Positions 49,085-57,005 of a stretch of 64,000 nt of DNA are shown one piece after another. Made by a program: the position numbers and the translations under genes. The number at the start of each line of letters is the position of its first letter. Position 1 is the first letter of the stretch. Below the pieces are notes generated by a model. The model had not been told where the DNA came from, did no database searches, and saw only the letters and a program-made list of their open reading frames with translations. Origin of the DNA: Acidimicrobiaceae bacterium (GTDB lineage Bacteria; Actinomycetota; Acidimicrobiia; Acidimicrobiales; Poriferisodalaceae). The stretch spans positions 62,001 through 126,000 of the forward strand of contig JAPOPC010000034.1 in assembly GCA_026713105.1 (NCBI GenBank), in the 5' to 3' direction.

Positions 49085-50812
49085 GTGACTATGGCCCGGC
49101 CCCTGCGGCGGCGCCACGCAGCGGCGTCGTTCGGGTGGGTCCTCGCCGCGGCCGCACCGCTGGCCTTCGTGGCGGTGTTCTTCGCCTACCCGGTGCTCAC
49201 CGTCGTGGGCGACGGGCTGAGCGGCCTCGGCGATCTGCTGGGACGCCCCGCGATCGGGAGGGTGCTGTGGTTCACGGTCTGGCAGGCGGTGGCCTCCACG
49301 GCGCTCACCTTGGCCGTCGGCATTCCGGCTGCGGCGGCGCTGGCGCGCCTGGCCCCGAGAACGCGGCGGTTGGTCCGTGCGGTCATCACCGTCCCGTTTG
49401 TGTTGCCCACGGTGGTGGTGGCCGGTGCGTTCGAAGCGGTGTTCGACCGGTTCGGGCTCGACGAGGGTGCCCTGTCGTTGCACCACACCGTGTGGGCGAT
49501 CCTGCTGGCACACGTCTTTTTCAATTATGCCGTCGTCGTGCGGACCGTGGGCTCGTGGTGGGCCGGCCTCGACGGGCGCAATGCCGATGCGGCTGCCTTG
49601 CTCGGGGCGACGCCGGTGCGCACGTTCCGGCACGTCACCTGGCCGCTCCTGCGCCCGGCTGTCGCGGCCGCTGCGGCGGTCACGTTCCTGTTCTCGTTCA
49701 CTTCATTCGGGGTGATCCTGATTCTCGGCGGGCCTGCCCGGGCCACGGTCGAGACCGAGATCTACCGGTACGCCATTACCCGGCTCGACTTCGAGACGGC
49801 CTCCGCGCTCGCGCTCTGCCAGCTCGTTGCCGTGGCGGCGCTGGTGACGCTGGCGGGCGTGGCCGAGCGCCGCCGGTCGGTCGCTCGGCGGGCGCCGGGG
49901 CGCACAGCACCGCGGCGCCGACACGGTCTGATCGCCGTCAATGCCGCCGTGGCCTTCGGGCTGCTCGGCGTGCCGATTCTCACGCTGGTGGAGCGGGCGT
50001 TTGCGACCGGCGAGGGTTACGGCGTGGCCAACTTCGCCGCGCTGGCCGATCGCGTGCAGATGCTGCCTGCCTCTGCGCTTGCGGCACTGCAACATTCACT
50101 GGGATTTGCCGCGCTCGCGACCCTGATCGCCACGGCGGTCGGCTCGCTGGCGTCGGCGGCCGTGGTCGGCAGCCGGCCGAGCACCGCCGGGCGCCGCGTC
50201 GCCGTCGAGCGAGAGCCCGTGCCGTCGCACGGGGCCGTGCGTCCTCGGGTGCGCGACGGGCCATTCCGCCGGCACGGCACGGCATGGCTGCGGCGCCTTT
50301 TCGATATCGGATTGACGCTGCCGCTCGGTGTGTCCGCCGTGACTGTGGGGCTTGGCATGCTGCTGGCGCTGGACACGCCGCCGGTGAACTTCCGCACAGC
50401 GTGGTGGATCATTCCCGTGGCGCACGCCCTGGTCGGGATGCCCTTCGTCGTGCGGACGCTCGTGCCGACGCTGCGATCGATCGACAACCGGCTGCGGGAG
50501 GCGGCATCGGTGCTCGGCGCCTCACCGCTGCGCACCCGCCGCGAGGTCGACGTGCCGATTGCCTCACGAGCAGTGGCAGTAGGCGCCGCGTTCGCCTTCG
50601 CCGTGTCACTCGGCGAGTTCGGCGCGACCGCATTCCTGCCGCGGCGCCCCGACACGCTGACCGCCCCGCTCGCACTCTTCCGACTGCTCGGTACACCAGG
50701 GGCAACCCTGCGCGGCCAGGCGATGGCGCTGGCGGTCGTGCTCATGGCCGCAACGGCCCTGTCGGTACTCGTCATAGAAGGCCTGCGCCGAACCGACGAA
50801 TCGCTCTTCTAG
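49085..50812 (+). CDS. thiP: Thiamine ABC transporter permease, fused two-domain
   Basis: 575 residues; GTG 49085 or ATG 49091. Two fused binding-protein-dependent permease domains, each with an EAA loop: DAAALLGATPVRTFRHVTWPLLRPAV and REAASVLGASPLRTRREVDVPIASRAV. About twelve membrane helices; slightly longer than E. coli ThiP because of a polar insert at about 360-395 (RRVAVEREPVPSHGAVRPRV). With thiB it forms the importer's membrane core. No thiQ ATPase follows; a convergent acetoacetyl-CoA synthetase does. Confidence 0.92.
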   Translation: MTMARPLRRRHAAASFGWVLAAAAPLAFVAVFFAYPVLTVVGDGLSGLGDLLGRPAIGRVLWFTVWQAVASTALTLAVGIPAAAALARLAPRTRRLVRAVITVPFVLPTVVVAGAFEAVFDRFGLDEGALSLHHTVWAILLAHVFFNYAVVVRTVGSWWAGLDGRNADAAALLGATPVRTFRHVTWPLLRPAVAAAAAVTFLFSFTSFGVILILGGPARATVETEIYRYAITRLDFETASALALCQLVAVAALVTLAGVAERRRSVARRAPGRTAPRRRHGLIAVNAAVAFGLLGVPILTLVERAFATGEGYGVANFAALADRVQMLPASALAALQHSLGFAALATLIATAVGSLASAAVVGSRPSTAGRRVAVEREPVPSHGAVRPRVRDGPFRRHGTAWLRRLFDIGLTLPLGVSAVTVGLGMLLALDTPPVNFRTAWWIIPVAHALVGMPFVVRTLVPTLRSIDNRLREAASVLGASPLRTRREVDVPIASRAVAVGAAFAFAVSLGEFGATAFLPRRPDTLTAPLALFRLLGTPGATLRGQAMALAVVLMAATALSVLVIEGLRRTDESLF

Positions 50813-50882
50813 CCAAGTCTCCAACCCGTCACCGGCCGATCGCACCACAAGCAGCCCTCGATGCCCACGGCGTGGGTGGGTG

Positions 50883-52970
50883 CTATGGGGTCAGGGCGGG
50901 GTGGTTGGCGTAGTGGGCGAGTGCGTCGGGGTCGTCGATGGCTTCGAGGTTTGCCACCGGGCGACCTTCGACGACGTCTCGAATGGCCAGTTCCACGAGC
51001 TTTCCCGAACGGGTGCGGGGGATAGCGGGCACCTGGGCGACGACTGCGGGCACATGGCGCGGCGACGCTCCAGAACGGACCTGCGAGCGGATCTTGGCGG
51101 TGAGCTCGTCGTCGAGCGTCACGCCCTCGCGCAGCTTCACGAACAGCACGACCCGTGTGTCGGTGCTGGCGGGCGATCCGTCGCCCGCGTGCACGCGCTG
51201 GCCGATGACCACGCTCTCGAGCACCTCGTCGATCCGGTCGACCTGGCGGTAGATCTCCGCGGTGCCGATACGCACCCCGCCAGGATTCAGCGTGGCATCG
51301 GAGCGCCCGCTGATGATCATGCCGCCGCTGGGAGTCCATTCGGCGAAGTCGCCGTGATGCCACACGCCGTCGAAGCGCTCGAAGTAGGCAGACCGGTAGC
51401 GAGCGTTGTCGGCGTCGTCCCAGAAGCGCAGCGGCATAGACACGAATGCGTTGCGGCACACCAGCTCGCCCTGGGAACCCGTCCCGAGCGACGCACCGTC
51501 GGCGCCCGCCACGTCGACATCGAGGCCGAGCGCAGCCACCTGGATCTCGCCGCGGCGCACCGGACCCGTCGGGTCGCCGATCACGAAGCCGCCGCAGATG
51601 TCGGTGCCGCCCGAGAACGAAGCCAAGTGGACGTCGGCTTTCACCTGCTCATACACCCAGTCGAAGCCCTCCGGCGCCAAGGGAGAACCTGTCGAAGAGA
51701 TCGTGCGCACGGTGTCGAGCGCATGGGTCTGCGCCGGTCGCAGGCCGGCCTTCATGGCGCCTTCGATGAACTTGGCGCTGACGCCGAACAGCGTGACGCC
51801 GCAGTGGTCGGCCACGTCGAACAGCCGCGCCGGACCGGGATGAAACGGCGACCCGTCGTAGAGCACCAGCGATGCGCCGCTGGCCAGCCCGGCGACGAGC
51901 CAGTTCCACATCATCCAGCCGGTGGTGGTGAAGTACATGACACGATCGCCCGGGCGGACATCGAAGTGCAGCCGCTGTTCGCTCCACAGCTTGAGCAGCG
52001 CGCCGCCGGCCCGGTGAACGATGCACTTCGGCTTCCCGGTGGTGCCCGATGAGTACAAGATGTACACGGGCTGGTCGAAGTCGAGCCGTTCGAAGGTGAG
52101 ATCGTCGCCGGTTGCGGCGCGGTGAGGCGCCAGCCACTCAGCCCACGACGTCGACGATTCCGGCACATCGCCGGATGACTCGGCCGCGCTGGCGTCATCG
52201 CTGCGGTCGTAGGGAGCGATGACGAGCCGCCACAGCGATGCACCCGAACTCGCCAGGCTGGCGGCCACCTCGGCGGCCTTGCCGGCAGTGCGATGGCGGA
52301 TGCCGTTGTAGTAGTACCCATCGACAGCAACCATGACGGTCGGGGAGATCTGGCCGAAGCGGTCGAGCACGCCGTCGATGCCGAAGTCGGGGCTGACCGA
52401 GGAATACACGGCGCCCAGCGACGCCGCGGCCAGGAACACGATGAGCGCCTCGGGGCCGTTGGTGAGCATGGTGGCGACCCGGTCGCCCACGCCGACCCCG
52501 TCCGCCGCCAGCGCACGCTGGCACGCCGCCACCTCGGCCCGCAGCTCGCCGTGCGTCATGGTCAGCTTGGTCTCGTCCTCTCCGATGAAGGTCAGGGCGG
52601 TGTGAGTGGGTGGCGGGCCGCCCGCAGATACAGGCCGCAGGTAGTGCTCGGCGATGTTCAGCTTCGAGCCGGCGAAGAACTCAAGACCAGGACCTGGAGG
52701 GCCATTTCTTCCCCCGCCCGACCCCTCGCCCAGGAATTCGGGGCCGAGCTCGCCGATGCCGTCGCAGAACTCCCACACGGCGCGCCAGAACGCCTCGGGA
52801 TGGCGCACCGACCATGCGTGCAGGTTCGCGTAGGAGTGGCGGCTGAGCCCCATGCCGACCTGTTCGGCGAACTGCCAGAGTTGGGTCGAGGCGCATCGCG
52901 GGGCGTCGGGCCGCCACAGCACGCCTGCGTCGGCGACTGCGGATTTCTCGCTGTCTGGAGAGCTGCTCAT
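50883..52970 (-). CDS. aacS: Acetoacetyl-CoA synthetase
   Basis: 695 residues from ATG 52970, preferred over TTG 52979 because TAACTT ends 7 nt upstream. ANL adenylate-forming enzyme: WSVRHPEAFWRAVWEFC and HYLRPVSAGGPPP at the N-terminus are AacS-like, then P-loop YILYSSGTTGKPK, AVYSSVSPDFGIDGVLDRFGQI, TTTGWMMWNWLV and the C-terminal SGRSDATLNPGGVRIGTAEIYR hinge with RTRSGKLVE. It activates acetoacetate with ATP and CoA in the cytosol, feeding ketone-body carbon to fatty acids or PHB. Family is sure; acetoacetate is the likely acid. Confidence 0.92.
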   Translation of the reverse strand: MSSSPDSEKSAVADAGVLWRPDAPRCASTQLWQFAEQVGMGLSRHSYANLHAWSVRHPEAFWRAVWEFCDGIGELGPEFLGEGSGGGRNGPPGPGLEFFAGSKLNIAEHYLRPVSAGGPPPTHTALTFIGEDETKLTMTHGELRAEVAACQRALAADGVGVGDRVATMLTNGPEALIVFLAAASLGAVYSSVSPDFGIDGVLDRFGQISPTVMVAVDGYYYNGIRHRTAGKAAEVAASLASSGASLWRLVIAPYDRSDDASAAESSGDVPESSTSWAEWLAPHRAATGDDLTFERLDFDQPVYILYSSGTTGKPKCIVHRAGGALLKLWSEQRLHFDVRPGDRVMYFTTTGWMMWNWLVAGLASGASLVLYDGSPFHPGPARLFDVADHCGVTLFGVSAKFIEGAMKAGLRPAQTHALDTVRTISSTGSPLAPEGFDWVYEQVKADVHLASFSGGTDICGGFVIGDPTGPVRRGEIQVAALGLDVDVAGADGASLGTGSQGELVCRNAFVSMPLRFWDDADNARYRSAYFERFDGVWHHGDFAEWTPSGGMIISGRSDATLNPGGVRIGTAEIYRQVDRIDEVLESVVIGQRVHAGDGSPASTDTRVVLFVKLREGVTLDDELTAKIRSQVRSGASPRHVPAVVAQVPAIPRTRSGKLVELAIRDVVEGRPVANLEAIDDPDALAHYANHPALTP

Positions 52971-52977
52971 CGAGCGC

Positions 52978-52983
52978 AAGTTA
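52978..52983 (-). promoter_or_regulatory. TAACTT -10 box, leaderless aacS
   Basis: Minus-strand TAACTT ends 7 nt before ATG at 52970. Confidence 0.5.
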
Positions 52984-53054
52984 GCCAGCGGATGTCACAC
53001 GTTCGATTCCAACGGCCAACACGGATTCCACAGAATCGCCTGCAGGGGCGCGGG

Positions 53055-53060
53055 TAGGGT
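53055..53060 (+). promoter_or_regulatory. TAGGGT -10 box, leaderless TIGR03084 gene
   Basis: TAGGGT ends 8 nt before ATG at 53069. Confidence 0.5.
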
Positions 53061-53068
53061 CCGCACCC

Positions 53069-53848
53069 ATGGACGAGATCTGCGACGACCTTCAGGCAGA
53101 AACCGACGCGCTCGGCGATGTGGTCAGCGACCTCAGCGAGGAGCAATGGCGCCTGCCCACGCCTGCGGAGGGCTGGGACAGCCGCGAGACGATGGTGCAC
53201 CTGGGCATGACCGACTGGGTGGCGACGCTGGCTGTCGTCGATCCCGAGCGTTTCGGCGGGTTCACGGCCGCGGCCGAACGGGGCGAGATGGACCTGCACA
53301 CCGCAGCGGGCTTCGACTTCGCCTCCATGTCGGGAGCGGAGATCTGGGACTGGATGTGCGCCGAGCGTTCCAAGATGCTCGATGCGGTGCGCCCGCTTGA
53401 CCGCAAAGACCGGATTCCGTGGTTTGGCCCGTCGATGGGCGCCCTGTCGTTCGTGACTGCCCGGCTCATGGAGACGTGGTCGCACGGCCATGACGTGGCC
53501 GACACCCACGGTCGGGAATTGCCCCGCACCGATCGGCTGCGTCATGTCGCCCACATCGGTGTGGGCACTCGTGGCTGGAGCTACGCGAACCGGGGCCTCG
53601 AGGCGCCAGACGGTCCCGTGCGGGTGGAATTGGATGCCCCGAGCGGGGCTGTGTGGACGTGGGGGCCAGACGACGCCGCCGACAAGGTGAGCGGCGACGC
53701 CTATGAGTTCTGCCTGGCAGTGACCCAGCGGCGTTTCCACACCGAGACGGGCCTGTCGGTCACCGGGCCACTGGCGAAGGGGTGGATGGACATCGCCCAA
53801 GCCTTCGCCGGCCCGCCCACTGACGCCGAGGGCCGCCGCACAGAGTGA
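53069..53848 (+). CDS. TIGR03084-type DinB/maleylpyruvate isomerase-like metal protein
   Basis: 259 residues. DinB/MDMPI-like four-helix domain: LQAETDALGDVVSDLSEEQWRLPTPAEGWDSRETMVHLGMTDW contains the first His ligand, and LMETWSHGHDVAD supplies the second Glu/His-x-His set. A C-terminal beta domain (PVRVELDAPSGAVWTWGPDDA) resembles the wHTH/SCP-like tail of these actinobacterial proteins. Family members are often mycothiol-dependent transferases or isomerases, here only inferred. Its TGA overlaps the coaE GTG (GTGA), so it heads a three-gene operon with coaE and the double-hotdog protein. Confidence 0.82.
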   Translation: MDEICDDLQAETDALGDVVSDLSEEQWRLPTPAEGWDSRETMVHLGMTDWVATLAVVDPERFGGFTAAAERGEMDLHTAAGFDFASMSGAEIWDWMCAERSKMLDAVRPLDRKDRIPWFGPSMGALSFVTARLMETWSHGHDVADTHGRELPRTDRLRHVAHIGVGTRGWSYANRGLEAPDGPVRVELDAPSGAVWTWGPDDAADKVSGDAYEFCLAVTQRRFHTETGLSVTGPLAKGWMDIAQAFAGPPTDAEGRRTE

Positions 53849-54480
53849 TCGGGGTGCTGATCGTCGGACTGACGGGCGGCATCGGCGCCGGCAAGAGCAC
53901 GGTCGCGCAGCTGCTCGCCTCCCATGGCGCAGCGGTCGTGGACGTCGACGCGCTCGGGCGCGAGATCATCGCCCCAGACGGCTCGGCCGTCGAAGCGGTG
54001 CTCGAACGATTCGGCCGCCATCTGGCGGGTCCCGATGGCGGCATCGACCGGGCTGCGCTCGCGGCGATCGTGTTCAACGACCCTGACGAGCTCGCTGCGC
54101 TCAACGCGATCAGCCATCCGGCGATCAACGAGCTCCTCGACGAACGCGTCGGCGCCATCGCAGACACCGGTGCCACCGATGTCGTGGTGCTGGACATGGC
54201 GGTCCTGGTGGAAAGCACGCTCGGCCGCGACACCGCGTTCCCCTATGAAGTGGTGGTGACGGTGGAGGCCCCGCCCGACGTACGAGTGGAGCGGCTGATC
54301 CAGCGGGGCTTGACGAGCGATGACGCCAAGGCCCGCCTGGGGTCGCAGGCCACCGACGAACAGCGCAGGGACGCGGCCAACTTCGTCATTCACAACGGCG
54401 GTGGCACCGACGAGCTTGCCGATGCGACGGCCCAGCTCTGGGATGCCCTGCGCCGGCTCGCTGACGAGCGCGCCGCATGA
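53845..54480 (+). CDS. coaE: Dephospho-CoA kinase
   Basis: 211 residues. P-loop GLTGGIGAGKST (8-19), VVDVDALGREIIAP (D-x-D-x-x-x-R acceptor site), AALAAIVFNDPDELAALNAISHP and ATDEQRRDAANFVIHNGG, all typical of CoaE. The usual PLLFE reads AVLVE. It phosphorylates dephospho-CoA at the 3' hydroxyl, the last step of CoA synthesis. GTG start overlaps the upstream stop and its own stop overlaps the next start (ATGA). Linkage to acyl-CoA thioesterase-like and ACAD genes fits CoA metabolism. Confidence 0.95.
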   Translation: MIGVLIVGLTGGIGAGKSTVAQLLASHGAAVVDVDALGREIIAPDGSAVEAVLERFGRHLAGPDGGIDRAALAAIVFNDPDELAALNAISHPAINELLDERVGAIADTGATDVVVLDMAVLVESTLGRDTAFPYEVVVTVEAPPDVRVERLIQRGLTSDDAKARLGSQATDEQRRDAANFVIHNGGGTDELADATAQLWDALRRLADERAA

Positions 54481-55334
54481 GCGCCGAACCGGCGCCTCCC
54501 GTTCGCTACCCGCCGCAGGATCACATCCTGCGGCATCTGCGCCTCAGCCATCAGATGACGGGCGACGGCACGCTGACAGCCACCATGCCCATCCTCGACG
54601 ATCTAGCCGACAGGCCGCTGGCCGAGGGCGGCTGGCTGCGTCTCGGCGCCGTCGCCACGCTGGTGGATTCGGTGGCGGGGCATCACGCCGTCCTGCAGGT
54701 GACGCCCGACTGGTCGGCCACGCTGCACCTTTCGACGGTGCTGGCCGCACGGGCTGAGGGCTCGCTGGCGATCGCCCGTTGCTCGCCGCTGCGGGTCGGC
54801 CGGAACCAGGTTGTCACCGAGACGTCGGTGACCGACGAAGCCGGGACCGAGATCGCGCGCTCCACGTGTACCTATGCCCGGCTGCCCCGCCGGGACGACA
54901 CCCCGGTGGTGGATTCGACGGCCCGGGAGAACACCGTCGACTACCGCGAGGACCACGAGCTGGATCCCCGACCGCCGCTGGACGACTACTTGCGGATCAC
55001 CCCGGTGCCCGGCGAGGCCCGCATCGAGCTGCCGATGCACAACCGCATCCGCAATTCGTTCGGCTCGCTGCAGGGCGGGGCGTCGATCGTGGTGGCCGAG
55101 GTCATGAGCACGCACTTGGCGCAGATGAACGACAGCAGCGAGCGCCCGTCGCGCTGCGTGTTCGCCGACATGCACTACCTGGCGCCTGGCCGCGGTGGGC
55201 CATTCCGGGTCGAAGGCGAGGTGCTGGCAAGCACCGGCCACCTCGTGACAACCCGAACACGCATCTTCGAGACCACCGGCGAGACCGACCGGCTGCTGCA
55301 AACCGCAACCGCAACGGCCGAGTACCTGGACTGA
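54477..55334 (+). CDS. Double-hotdog thioesterase-like protein
   Basis: 285 residues carrying two PaaI/4HBT-type hotdog halves: residues 10-145 (GGWLRLGAVATLVDSVAGHHAVLQ, SATLHLSTVLAARAEG) and 165-285 (MHNRIRNSFGSLQGGASIVVAEVMSTHLAQ, CVFADMHYLAPGRGG). The second half has the N/D-x-x-G-x-x-Q-G-G helix found in PaaI thioesterases; the first resembles it less. Probably hydrolyses or binds acyl-CoA in the cytosol. ATG overlaps the coaE stop, so coupled. Substrate not deducible. Confidence 0.82.
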   Translation: MSAEPAPPVRYPPQDHILRHLRLSHQMTGDGTLTATMPILDDLADRPLAEGGWLRLGAVATLVDSVAGHHAVLQVTPDWSATLHLSTVLAARAEGSLAIARCSPLRVGRNQVVTETSVTDEAGTEIARSTCTYARLPRRDDTPVVDSTARENTVDYREDHELDPRPPLDDYLRITPVPGEARIELPMHNRIRNSFGSLQGGASIVVAEVMSTHLAQMNDSSERPSRCVFADMHYLAPGRGGPFRVEGEVLASTGHLVTTRTRIFETTGETDRLLQTATATAEYLD

Positions 55335-55411
55335 TCTCAGGGTCCGGTCCGAGCTCGAGGTACCGAATCCTCCGGGACCTCCGCGCACCGGGCCGAAAAG
55401 GCGAGTGACGT

Positions 55412-55434
55412 GTGTCACACCGGCCCTCTACCGT
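55412..55434 (+). promoter_or_regulatory. RecA-NDp (PafBC-type) promoter of the HAD gene
   Basis: GTGTCACAC (55412-55420), 8 nt, TACCGT (55429-55434), then 7 nt to the ATG. Spacing and the TGTCACAC string are the same as at the recA proximal promoter, fitting tTGTCRgtg-N8-TAnnnT. The -10 distance indicates a leaderless message. Confidence 0.65.
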
Positions 55435-55441
55435 GCATGCC

Positions 55442-56359
55442 ATGACCACCGCGCCACTTGGCACTTCGGCTCGGCCTCCAGCCGAATTGCCGCGGGTGGC
55501 GGCGTTCGACATCGACGGCACGCTCCTGACTCGTCACGGGACGATCACCGAGCGGACCGCCGCTGCGCTCGGGGCGCTTGCTGAAGCCGGCGTCATTACG
55601 GCGCTGGCCACCGGCCGGCCGTGGCCGCAGGCAGCTTGGGTACTGCGCAGGGCGGCGGGGCTGTCGTACGCGGTGTGCCTCAACGGTGCGGTGGTGATGG
55701 ATGCTGGGGCCGGCGAGCAGATCGCAGACCGGTCCATGACGCACTTCGAGGCCATCGAAGCTGCCGAGATCGCCCGCAAGCTCCTTCCCGATGTGAGCCT
55801 CGGGCTCGACATGGCCGACGGCCGGCACTTGTGGGAGCACAGGTTCGCTCCCCAGATGCCAGCCGACCTGATCGCAGACCTCAGTGAGTCGCGAGTCGCC
55901 GACGCCATCGCAGGAGTCGACGGGCCGGTGCTGACCTGGCTCGTTCACGTGCCGGGCATGAGCACGCTCGACATCGTGGACGAGCTCTCGTCACATATGC
56001 CGCTGGGCACCGAAATCCGCCCTTCCGGTTTGGACATGGCAGAAATCGCAGCCGCGGGCGTCAGCAAGTCGGCCGGCCTCGAGATCGTCTGCCAGCGGTA
56101 CGGCATTGCAGCATCCGATGTCGTGGCGTTCGGTGACGGCCTCAACGATGTCGACATGCTGCGGTGGGCGGGCCACGGCGTCGCGATGTCGAACGCTGCG
56201 CAGATGGTCCAGGACGCAGCCGACAGCATCGCACCGAGCAACGAAGACGACGGCGTGGCCGTCGTTGTCGAGGCGATGCTGGCCGGGGAGAGCTGGCCCC
56301 CAGTCCCGGGCGGCAGTACGTTCGCTGCGACATCGCCGGACGGGGGGCCCGATGGCTGA
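55442..56359 (+). CDS. HAD superfamily (Cof-type, IIB) phosphatase
   Basis: 305 residues from ATG 55442. HAD motifs: I AFDIDGTLL (D-x-D), II ATGR, III/cap with LCLNGAVV-type strand, Lys in GVSKSAGLEIVCQRYGI, IV VAFGDGLNDVDMLRWAG. The C2 cap between motifs II and III makes it Cof/YbjI-like, hydrolysing sugar phosphates or nucleotides; substrate unknown. Its promoter element matches that of recA, so it may be induced by DNA damage. It overlaps the next gene by 8 nt. Confidence 0.88.
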   Translation: MTTAPLGTSARPPAELPRVAAFDIDGTLLTRHGTITERTAAALGALAEAGVITALATGRPWPQAAWVLRRAAGLSYAVCLNGAVVMDAGAGEQIADRSMTHFEAIEAAEIARKLLPDVSLGLDMADGRHLWEHRFAPQMPADLIADLSESRVADAIAGVDGPVLTWLVHVPGMSTLDIVDELSSHMPLGTEIRPSGLDMAEIAAAGVSKSAGLEIVCQRYGIAASDVVAFGDGLNDVDMLRWAGHGVAMSNAAQMVQDAADSIAPSNEDDGVAVVVEAMLAGESWPPVPGGSTFAATSPDGGPDG

Positions 56360-56888
56360 AGGGGACAGCGGCACGCCAGCGGGCGAACCACCTGCGCGGA
56401 GCGGCTCTGGCGACAGCAGGTCCAGGCGACCGTCGATATGGGAGCGGATGCGTCGCGGCATGGCCGACCACAACGCCACAGCACCCAGTGGGCCGATGGG
56501 TATTCCCGATGCCCCCACGTCCTCCCCCGATGATCCCGACGCCATCGGCGATGAGGCCGCCGGTGGAGACGACGGCCCGACCACCGAGTTGGTGCTCGAG
56601 CGCATCCATCACTACCGAGACACCATTCGCAGTTATCAAGTGCTCATCGAGGGTCAGCGCGTCGGACTGATCCGCGACAGCAATACCGAGAGCTTCGTGC
56701 TGCGGCCCGGCAGCTACACGCTGAGGCTGCAGCTTCTGTGGATCTTCAGCCCCAAGATCGTCGTGGAGCTGCCGGAGGGCGGGCAGACGCGCATGGTCTG
56801 CGGCCCCAACGGCGGGATCCTGCACGCATGGCGGCTGTTCTTCGCCCCGACCACGGCGATCTTCCTAAGGTTTGCAGATGAAGCGTGA
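56352..56888 (+). CDS. Hypothetical protein coupled to the HAD phosphatase
   Basis: 178 residues from ATG 56352, inside the end of the HAD gene. The first 90 residues are Gly/Ser/Pro/Asp-rich and likely disordered; the C-terminal 85 (ELVLERIHHYRDTIRSYQVLIEGQRVGLIRDSN, FVLRPGSYTLRLQLLWIFSPKIVVELPEGG, LHAWRLFFAPTTAIFLRF) read as a beta sandwich with an LRPGSYTLRL edge. I do not recognise the family. Its final codons RFADEA-stop are copied in a tandem repeat downstream. Translational overlap implies a shared role with the phosphatase. Confidence 0.68.
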   Translation: MAEGDSGTPAGEPPARSGSGDSRSRRPSIWERMRRGMADHNATAPSGPMGIPDAPTSSPDDPDAIGDEAAGGDDGPTTELVLERIHHYRDTIRSYQVLIEGQRVGLIRDSNTESFVLRPGSYTLRLQLLWIFSPKIVVELPEGGQTRMVCGPNGGILHAWRLFFAPTTAIFLRFADEA

Positions 56889-56986
56889 ACAGCCTTCGCT
56901 TTGCGGACGAAGCGTGACCCAGCCTGAGGTTTGCGGAGGAAGGGTGACCCAGGCTGAGGTTTGCGAACGAATCCTGAGCGAGGGTC
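56868..56986 (+). repeat. Four tandem 29-30-bp units spanning a stop codon
   Basis: Units start at 56868, 56897, 56927 and 56957. The first encodes the end of the upstream protein (RFADEA-stop); units 2-4 re-encode RFADEA-stop, RFAEEG-stop and RFANES-stop in their own frames. The block fills the gap before the acyl-CoA dehydrogenase promoter. Confidence 0.85.
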
Positions 56987-56991
56987 GCCGG

Positions 56992-56997
56992 TAAGGT
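56992..56997 (+). promoter_or_regulatory. TAAGGT -10 box, leaderless acyl-CoA dehydrogenase gene
   Basis: TAAGGT ends 8 nt before ATG at 57006, just after the tandem repeat. Confidence 0.5.
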
Positions 56998-57005
56998 TCG
57001 GCGCC

